The notes below the pieces were generated by a model. That model was not told where the DNA came from. It did no database searches and was given only the letters and a program-made list of their open reading frames with translations. A stretch of DNA of 7,410 nucleotides from Aquirhabdus sp. (GTDB lineage Bacteria; Pseudomonadota; Gammaproteobacteria; Pseudomonadales; Moraxellaceae), in the NCBI GenBank assembly GCA_030150135.1, contig JASLGO010000167.1, positions 1 to 7,410 on the forward strand, in the 5' to 3' direction. The position numbers were made by a program, and so were the translations under genes. How positions within the stretch are numbered: the first letter of the stretch is position 1; each line of letters starts with the position of its first letter. Positions 1 through 4,521 of this stretch are shown piece by piece.

Positions 1-29
1 GCAAGACCCGTCAAACGCGGCAGCGACAT
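1..29 (-). CDS. bamD: Outer-membrane assembly lipoprotein BamD, N-terminal fragment (partial)
   Basis: Only the first nine complete codons are present, reading MSLPRLTGL on the minus strand and running off the left edge. An ATG at 29-27 is preceded by a good Shine-Dalgarno AGGAG (plus-strand CTCCT, 35-39) five bases upstream, so a real start is well supported. The short basic then hydrophobic beginning fits the start of a lipoprotein signal peptide, but the lipobox lies outside the window. The identity rests on context: bamD (comL) is divergent from rluD in Pseudomonas and enterobacteria. BamD is the essential TPR lipoprotein of the BAM complex that inserts beta-barrel proteins into the outer membrane. 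The gene start is well supported, while the product name is inferred mainly from synteny. Confidence 0.65.
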
Positions 30-73
30 AAAAACTCCTGAGAAACATGCCCATCTGGGCTACAATGCCGAGT

Positions 74-101
74 ATTAAAGCATTTTTGCGCTGTTTCGCA
101 A
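74..101 (-). promoter_or_regulatory. Candidate extended -10 promoter for bamD
   Basis: Reading the minus strand, TTGCGA (plus 96-101) is followed after 16 bp by TTTAAT (plus 74-79), which has TGC directly upstream and so forms an extended -10. Transcription would begin near base 67, leaving a leader of about 38 nt. That leader contains a small GC hairpin (GCCC/GGGC at 49-60) just upstream of the Shine-Dalgarno. The -35 lies in a second inverted repeat, TTTGCG/CGCAAA at 85-102. The hexamer matches are seen in the sequence; function is inferred. For rluD on the other strand I see only a weak candidate, TGC followed by TATGAC at 110-118, with no good -35. Confidence 0.4.
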
Positions 102-152
102 ATGACCAATGCTATGACCAACACACAAAGCCTACAGATGATGACGTAAATA

Positions 153-1292
153 ATGAGCCAAAACCCTAAGAACGACGATTTAAATGCCATAGATAACATT
201 GATGGCTGGTCGGAAGATGATTCGACGCTGAATGATACTCGAGATGATATCCGAGAAAGTGTCGAGATTGATGACAGCCCTGATGATGCATTGCCTGATG
301 ATTTTGGTTTACATGCACATCCAGCGACTCATATTGCTAAAACAGCAGTGATTGATGAGTCATTGATTGGTTTGCGTTTTGATCAGGTAGCGGCGATTTT
401 ATTTTCTGAATTTTCGCGTGAAAAATTGAAAGAATGGATGCTTGCTGGTGATCTGACATTTGATGGAAAGATTGTTAAGCCGAAATCTCGTGCTCTAGGT
501 GGAGAAAGAATTCAATTAGATGTCACGCTCGCGGCACAAACGCGCAGTTTGCCTGAAGAAATGGCCTTGAATATAGTTTTTGAGGATGATCAAATTATTG
601 TGATCAATAAACCTGCGGGATTAGTTGTCCATCCGGGTGTAGGCAATTGGTCTGGTACCTTGGTGAATGGTTTATTACATCACGATTCGCGTTTAGCTGA
701 ATTACCCCGCGCAGGCTTGGTGCATCGTATTGATAAAGATACCAGTGGATTGTTGGTCATTGCAAAAACTCTGGTTGCACAGCATAGCCTGTCGCAGCAA
801 CTTGCTGAAAAGTCAGTTTTCCGAATTTACGATGCAGTCGCTGTCGGGCATGTGATTGCGGGTGGCACAATTGATGAGCCGATTCGTCGCCATTCTACTG
901 ATCGCTTGAAAATGGCTGTTCAGCATGGCGGTCGAGATTCGGTCACTCATTATCGTGTTGCCGAACGTTTTGGATCACATACCTTGTTGCGTGTGCAATT
1001 AGAAACAGGACGTACTCATCAAATTCGTGTCCACATGTCGCATATTGGTTTTCCTTTGGTCGGCGATGCAACTTACGGCGGACGGGCGCGGTTACCGCGT
1101 GGGATCTCAGCGGAATTGGTTCAGACGTTACAGCAGTTCAAACGTCAGGCATTACATGCGCGAGAGTTAGGCTTGGTTCATCCTGTGACTGGCGAAGAAA
1201 TGCATTTTGAAGCACCGTGGCCAGATGATTTTACACATTTAGTCAAGATGTTACGCAAAGAAGCACGGCCAGATTTAAGTCAATTCCGTTAG
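153..1292 (+). CDS. rluD: 23S rRNA pseudouridine synthase RluD with acidic N-terminal extension
   Basis: 379 residues. RluD isomerises the uridines of 23S rRNA helix 69 (1911, 1915 and 1917 in E. coli numbering), late in 50S assembly. Residues about 66-125 form an S4 RNA-binding domain (LRFDQ, then SREKLKEWM). The RluA-type catalytic domain follows at about 138-365. HRIDKDTSGLLVIAK at 191-205 carries the predicted catalytic Asp194, and ETGRTHQIRVHMSH (284-297) and VGDATYGG (303-310) are family motifs. Residues 1-55 are an extra, strongly acidic, low-complexity segment absent from the 326-residue E. coli protein as I recall it. The ATG at 153 follows an in-frame TAA at 147-149, and no other plausible start lies before the S4 domain, so the extension is probably translated. 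No clear Shine-Dalgarno is visible. It is divergent from bamD and followed 44 bp later by pgeF, the conserved order, so the two are probably cotranscribed. Confidence 0.95.
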   Translation: MSQNPKNDDLNAIDNIDGWSEDDSTLNDTRDDIRESVEIDDSPDDALPDDFGLHAHPATHIAKTAVIDESLIGLRFDQVAAILFSEFSREKLKEWMLAGDLTFDGKIVKPKSRALGGERIQLDVTLAAQTRSLPEEMALNIVFEDDQIIVINKPAGLVVHPGVGNWSGTLVNGLLHHDSRLAELPRAGLVHRIDKDTSGLLVIAKTLVAQHSLSQQLAEKSVFRIYDAVAVGHVIAGGTIDEPIRRHSTDRLKMAVQHGGRDSVTHYRVAERFGSHTLLRVQLETGRTHQIRVHMSHIGFPLVGDATYGGRARLPRGISAELVQTLQQFKRQALHARELGLVHPVTGEEMHFEAPWPDDFTHLVKMLRKEARPDLSQFR

Positions 1293-1326
1293 ACTGAATT
1301 GATGTCCCCAATGCAATTTGCTTTGT

Positions 1327-1339
1327 GGAGATAATTTTG
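1327..1339 (+). promoter_or_regulatory. Ribosome binding site deciding the pgeF start
   Basis: GGAG at 1327-1330 lies six bases before an in-frame TTG at 1337-1339. The two other candidate starts are worse: GTG at 1325 overlaps this Shine-Dalgarno, and ATG at 1364 has no purine-rich site upstream. TTG is therefore preferred on ribosome-binding grounds, although ATG 1364 lies closer to the usual N-terminus of the family. Confidence 0.45.
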
Positions 1340-2137
1340 ACAACACATGTTATTGGTTCTGTTATGGATTCTGTGAATACATCATTACCTTGGCTTGAAG
1401 CTAAGGGGTTACCGTCGTCAGTTTTAGCGGGACAGACTTTACGGCGCACGGCAGGATATTGTCAGCCGCCTTATGACACCTTTAATTTGGCGCTACATGT
1501 GGGTGATGACCCTGCCGTTGTTCATGCCAATCGTATGAAACTTTTACAGATTCTAGCGCCTTATGGCTGTGAACGGTTGGTGTGGTTGAATCAGGTTCAT
1601 GGCACGCATGTATTTCGAGTTACGGCAGAGTTGAATGCTTCTGTGCCTGATGCTGATGCGATTGTGACTGATCAAGTCGGAGTCGGTTGTGTGATCATGA
1701 CTGCGGATTGCTTACCTGTCGTATTGAGTAATGCTGATGGGACAGAAGTGGCATGTATTCATGCGGGTTGGCGAGGATTGCTGTCAGGTGTAATCGAAGC
1801 CGCTGCGGATACAATGCGAGAACCTCCGAGTTTTGCTTGGCTGGGTGCCGCAATTGGTGCGGAGTGCTTTGAAGTTGGTGCTGAAGTTCGTACCCAATTT
1901 GTGCAAGAAGATCCTGCAAGTGCTATTGCATTTACTGCGTTGCCGAATGGCAAAGATAATGCTGATTTATATCAGCTTGCACGGTTACGTTTAATGCGGA
2001 TTGGTGTGGAGAGGGTGAGTGGTGGTGAGCATTGCACGATGACTAATCATCAGGATTTTTTTTCCTATCGTCGTGATGGACATACAGGAAGAATGGCAAC
2101 AGTGGTGATGATTCGTCCTCAATCTAAACGCGTGTAA
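1337..2137 (+). CDS. pgeF: Peptidoglycan editing factor PgeF (YfiH/laccase-domain family)
   Basis: 266 residues from the TTG at 1337. Alternatives are GTG 1325 (270 aa) and ATG 1364 (257 aa). PgeF/YfiH proteins are cytosolic. In E. coli loss of the gene lets L-serine replace L-alanine in peptidoglycan stem peptides; relatives of the same fold (LACC1/FAMIN) act on purine nucleosides, so the chemistry remains debated. The metal-site signature is complete: VHG (His88), MTADCLP (Cys125) and IHAGWRGL (His142), numbered from the TTG. GAAIGAECFEVG (about 170-181) and FFSYRRDGHTGRMA near the C-terminus are also family-typical. The length is close to the roughly 243 aa of the E. coli protein, with a somewhat longer N-terminus. 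It lies 44 bp after rluD on the same strand, as in E. coli and Pseudomonas, and probably shares its transcript. Confidence 0.93.
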   Translation: MTTHVIGSVMDSVNTSLPWLEAKGLPSSVLAGQTLRRTAGYCQPPYDTFNLALHVGDDPAVVHANRMKLLQILAPYGCERLVWLNQVHGTHVFRVTAELNASVPDADAIVTDQVGVGCVIMTADCLPVVLSNADGTEVACIHAGWRGLLSGVIEAAADTMREPPSFAWLGAAIGAECFEVGAEVRTQFVQEDPASAIAFTALPNGKDNADLYQLARLRLMRIGVERVSGGEHCTMTNHQDFFSYRRDGHTGRMATVVMIRPQSKRV

Positions 2138-2143
2138 ATGGCC

Positions 2144-2181
2144 ATGGCAATATTAATGATTGCCATAATTAATATTGCCAT
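2144..2181 (+). repeat. Perfect 14-bp inverted repeat with alternative pairing
   Basis: ATGGCAATATTAAT (2144-2157) is exactly complementary to ATTAATATTGCCAT (2168-2181), with a 10-base loop. The loop holds a third copy of the core, ATTGCCAT at 2159-2166, which can pair instead with ATGGCAAT at 2144-2151. Two mutually exclusive hairpins are therefore possible. The repeat starts six bases after the pgeF stop. There is no following T-run on the plus strand and the stem is AT-rich, so a classical intrinsic terminator is unlikely. It could be an mRNA 3'-end stabiliser or a protein-binding dyad. Confidence 0.7.
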
Positions 2182-2183
2182 AG

Positions 2184-2213
2184 TCAATCGATTGAAAAAA
2201 ATGAGATTATAAT
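2184..2213 (+). promoter_or_regulatory. Candidate promoter with overlapping palindromic operator, upstream of the flavodoxin-like gene
   Basis: A perfect consensus -10, TATAAT, lies at 2208-2213, 34 bp before the ATG at 2248. No good -35 is found at 16-18 bp spacing. Instead that position is occupied by a perfect 12-bp palindrome, TCAATCGATTGA, at 2184-2195. A palindrome covering a poor -35 in front of a consensus -10 is typical of a regulated promoter, either activator-dependent or repressed. The regulator is unknown. Bases are seen directly; the regulatory role is inferred. Confidence 0.45.
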
Positions 2214-2247
2214 TGCTTTATACCCACTGTTTGTTGACTGGCTAGCT

Positions 2248-2814
2248 ATGAGTAATACTTCTTCTAAACGTATGTGTGTTGTCTATCATAGTGCCTATGG
2301 TCATACCGCACGTATTGCTCAAGCGATTGTTGATGGTGCCAATCGCATCGAAAATATGGATGCAACGCTCATCTCTGTCGAACACATGGATCATTATAAG
2401 TGGGAGCAACTCGATCAAGCGGATGTTTTGGTCTTTGGTTCACCAACCTATATGGGTAGTGTGACGGGGCAATTTAAGTTATTCATGGATGCAACTTCCA
2501 GTCGTTGGATTGCACGAAGTTGGTCAGGCAAACTTGCTGCAGCTTTTGCAAATTCTGGTGGACTCAGTGGCGATAAATTAGCAGTGCTCCAGCAAATTTG
2601 TTTGTTTGCCATGCAACATGGCATGGTGTGGAGTGGATTACCACTGATGTCGCAAGGTCATGAAGCAACCGATTTGAATCGTTTAGCAAGCTTTATGGGA
2701 TTAATGACACAGTCTGATAATTTACCTGTGGCACAAACGCCGCCAGTTGGAGATATTGAGACGGCGCATTGGTTTGGACAGCACTTAGCAAAACTTGCAT
2801 TACGCATGCAGTAA
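2248..2814 (+). CDS. WrbA-like flavodoxin-fold protein (putative NAD(P)H:quinone oxidoreductase or FMN reductase)
   Basis: 188 residues, close to the roughly 198 of WrbA. WrbA-type enzymes bind FMN and reduce quinones in two-electron steps with NAD(P)H, limiting semiquinone radicals. The FMN phosphate loop is YHSAYGHTARIA (13-24), matching the WrbA YGH type. FGSPTYMGSVTGQFKLFMD (63-81) resembles the second flavin loop, GKLAAAFANSGG (94-105) the third, and HGMVWSGLP (124-132) the family HGM segment. No signal peptide or membrane segment is seen, so the protein is cytosolic. The ATG has no obvious Shine-Dalgarno, which is odd. The gene has its own candidate promoter and ends 15 bp before the Nudix/ThiE gene, so the two are probably an operon. 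Membership of the flavodoxin/WrbA superfamily is firm, but the exact substrate is not, so no symbol is assigned. Confidence 0.85.
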   Translation: MSNTSSKRMCVVYHSAYGHTARIAQAIVDGANRIENMDATLISVEHMDHYKWEQLDQADVLVFGSPTYMGSVTGQFKLFMDATSSRWIARSWSGKLAAAFANSGGLSGDKLAVLQQICLFAMQHGMVWSGLPLMSQGHEATDLNRLASFMGLMTQSDNLPVAQTPPVGDIETAHWFGQHLAKLALRMQ

Positions 2815-2829
2815 AGGATTGAGCATTAG

Positions 2830-3819
2830 ATGAGCAGTGTGTTGAATGATGTATTGAATAGCCCATTAGAAGCTGAAACAACCAAAAAAATAATTGATGT
2901 CGCCGTAGGTTTGATTGTTAAAAATGGTCAGGCATTATTAGCCAAGCGTGCCGAACACCAACATCAAGGTGGGCGTTTTGAATTTCCGGGTGGCAAAGTT
3001 GAAGTGGGCGAGTTGGTCACAGATGCTTTAGTCCGTGAGTTACATGAGGAACTGGGGATTCATATCCACGCGCCACAGTTTGTGCAACGTCTGACTTATC
3101 ATTATCCAGAAAAGACAGTTTGTTTGCATGTCTATCGTATTGAATCTTTTGATGGTGAGCCAATTGGGCGAGAAGGGCAGCCATTGCATTGGGTGGATTT
3201 GGAACAGTTGTTTGAACTGACCTTCCCTGATGCCAATCGACCCATTGTCCGTGTAGCTCAATTACCATCACGATATTCAATCACGTCAAATCTCATGATG
3301 CCTGAACATGACGCTATTCCAGCATGGTTGGCTGAGCAAGCGATTGAAAAGGAAACGGATGCATGGGTTTACGTCAGACTACCTAACGTGTCCTCTGATA
3401 TTTATGAGGCTGCGATTCAAAAGCTGGCCATGCTACGTCCTGACTTAAATTTGATTGCGGCTTGGGATGCGCCAGAGTCAGTGAATGAGTTTATCCGTGG
3501 TCGCCATTTAACTCAGTCTGCGTTACTTGCACAAACAGACTTAGTTCGTTCTTCGGAACGAGATTATTGGTTTGCAGCGTGTCATGATGAAAAATCGATT
3601 AAACATGCAGTGCAACTGGGCGTTGATGCTGTCACGTTAGGTTCAGTATTCGCAACACCGACACATCCAGATCATGAAGCTTTGGGGTGGAGTCGTTTTG
3701 CACAGCTAGCCCAATTCAGTGATATTCCTGTCTATGCCTTGGGTGGTATGCAAGTTAAAGATTTAGATGAAGTGCGTGCAAATGGTGGGTTTGGGGTTGC
3801 AGGGATTAGGTTTGTTTAG
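2830..3819 (+). CDS. mutT: Nudix hydrolase (MutT, 8-oxo-dGTP diphosphatase) fused to a ThiE/TenI-like domain
   Basis: 329 residues in two domains. Residues about 22-145 are a MutT-type Nudix hydrolase. The Nudix box runs 55-77 and fits GX5EX7REUXEEXGU completely (Gly55, Glu61, Arg69-Glu70, Glu73-Glu74, Gly76), preceded by FEFPGGK. MutT hydrolyses 8-oxo-dGTP to the monophosphate and prevents A:T to C:G transversions. Residues about 150-329 resemble thiamine phosphate synthase/TenI: GRHLTQ (224-229), ACHD (250-253), TLGSVFATPTHPD (269-281), PVYALGGM (300-307), GVAGIR (322-327). The usual ThiE motif with basic residues near the start of the barrel is not recognisable (YVRLPN instead), so thiamine synthesis is doubtful. 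The same fusion is known in Pseudomonas. The ATG at 2830 has AAGGA at 2814-2818. The protein ends directly after the last strand motif, but the stop looks genuine. Confidence 0.9.
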   Translation: MSSVLNDVLNSPLEAETTKKIIDVAVGLIVKNGQALLAKRAEHQHQGGRFEFPGGKVEVGELVTDALVRELHEELGIHIHAPQFVQRLTYHYPEKTVCLHVYRIESFDGEPIGREGQPLHWVDLEQLFELTFPDANRPIVRVAQLPSRYSITSNLMMPEHDAIPAWLAEQAIEKETDAWVYVRLPNVSSDIYEAAIQKLAMLRPDLNLIAAWDAPESVNEFIRGRHLTQSALLAQTDLVRSSERDYWFAACHDEKSIKHAVQLGVDAVTLGSVFATPTHPDHEALGWSRFAQLAQFSDIPVYALGGMQVKDLDEVRANGGFGVAGIRFV

Positions 3820-3820
3820 G

Positions 3821-3838
3821 TGAATAACACATTATTCA
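3821..3838. repeat. AT-rich hairpin directly after the mutT stop
   Basis: TGAATAA (3821-3827) pairs perfectly with TTATTCA (3832-3838) around a four-base CACA loop. It begins one base after the mutT stop codon. It lacks a GC-rich stem and a T-run, so it is not a strong intrinsic terminator. It may protect the 3' end of the plus-strand transcript. It also lies just past the terminator of the opposing operon. Confidence 0.45.
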
Positions 3839-3840
3839 AT

Positions 3841-3864
3841 AAAAAAATGCCCGTATCAGGGCAT
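3841..3864 (-). terminator. Rho-independent terminator of the mrcB-lipoprotein operon
   Basis: Read on the minus strand, ATGCCC (3864-3859) and GGGCAT (3852-3847) form a 6-bp stem with a 6-base loop, followed at once by a run of seven T (3847-3841). It lies 43 bp past the lipoprotein stop. On the plus strand the stem is followed by CGATTAGG with no T-run, so it should stop minus-strand transcription only. Confidence 0.75.
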
Positions 3865-3906
3865 CGATTAGGTGAAAATAATAAAAAATCATGTAAATGA
3901 AAATGA

Positions 3907-4521
3907 TTACTGCCCCTGTAAGTGTCCATTCGCTTCATTCACGACATCTGGTTTATTTTGCATTGACCCAGCCAATGAAATGAGCTGCCAAAAGCCAGAT
4001 TTTTGTTGTGCCGATTTTGCCAAGACTAAACCACGTCGTGCCATACCCTCAGCCGTTGCCCCATCTTTTTTCTTCAATGCAACTTCACTTAAACGCGCAT
4101 AAACGCTGGAATATTGAGGTGCAATACGCTGAACCTGAATGTAGGTTTCTTCAGCGTCATCTAATTGCCCAAGCTGTAACTGCTTCAAACCTTGTGCCAT
4201 GAGTTTCTGCACCAGTGGGATATTACGCCCGTCTCGAAGTACAACTTGTGGTTGTGGTGGTGCAGGCAGCGCGGGAAGGGCTTGAGATTCAAGCGGTGGG
4301 TATCCAAATTCAGGCTGAGGTGTCGTTGGGCTATGAGGTGCAGTCGGTCGCACAATAACGGGAGTTGGATGAGGATGCATAGCCCGAGGTACTGACTGCG
4401 TAGGCTTAGACGGAGTGATTTGACAACCTGCAAGCACCCCCAACCCCAAAATGATGAGTAATCTTGAAATTGGCTGAATTTGAGCCGTTTGACTGAAAGC
4501 TTTATGAATAACTGTTTGCAT
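3907..4521 (-). CDS. TPR-containing outer-membrane lipoprotein, probable LpoP-type activator of PBP1b
   Basis: 204 residues. The N-terminus is a lipoprotein signal: hydrophobic segment 20-31 followed by lipobox LAGC with Cys33. Gln34 at +2 does not match the inner-membrane retention signal, so outer-membrane sorting is expected. Residues about 36-92 are a Pro-rich linker, suitable for crossing the periplasm. Residues about 100-170 fit two tetratricopeptide repeats (MAQGLKQLQLGQLDDAEETY, then VYARLSEVALKKKDG with a second helix). The ATG (4521-4519) overlaps the mrcB TAA by one base, indicating translational coupling. LpoP of Pseudomonas aeruginosa is a TPR lipoprotein that activates PBP1b. 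Location, architecture and coupling make an equivalent role here likely, but it is inferred and not read from a diagnostic motif, so no symbol is given. The terminator at 3841-3864 ends the operon. Confidence 0.88.
   Translation of the reverse strand: MQTVIHKAFSQTAQIQPISRLLIILGLGVLAGCQITPSKPTQSVPRAMHPHPTPVIVRPTAPHSPTTPQPEFGYPPLESQALPALPAPPQPQVVLRDGRNIPLVQKLMAQGLKQLQLGQLDDAEETYIQVQRIAPQYSSVYARLSEVALKKKDGATAEGMARRGLVLAKSAQQKSGFWQLISLAGSMQNKPDVVNEANGHLQGQ

Noticed and set aside
138..149. Micro-ORF ATG ATG ACG TAA just before rluD, in the same frame
   Set aside because: Three codons with no Shine-Dalgarno; probably chance in an AT-rich leader.
11..199. 62-codon minus-strand frame across the bamD/rluD gap
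   Set aside because: It is out of frame with the bamD start, overlaps the rluD start, and its Cys-rich translation shows no motif; the ribosome site at 35-39 clearly serves the ATG at 29.
1695..1953. Two overlapping minus-strand frames inside pgeF
   Set aside because: These are shadows of the pgeF coding sequence, whose metal-site motifs fix the true frame.
2144..2181. Perfect inverted repeat as an intrinsic terminator for pgeF
   Set aside because: The stem is AT-rich and not followed by a T-run on the plus strand, so it was recorded as a repeat.
3872..4102. 76-codon plus-strand frame with several cysteines, opposite the lipoprotein
   Set aside because: It is antisense to the lipoprotein C-terminus, has no ribosome site or promoter, and the Cys pattern comes from complementing the real codons.
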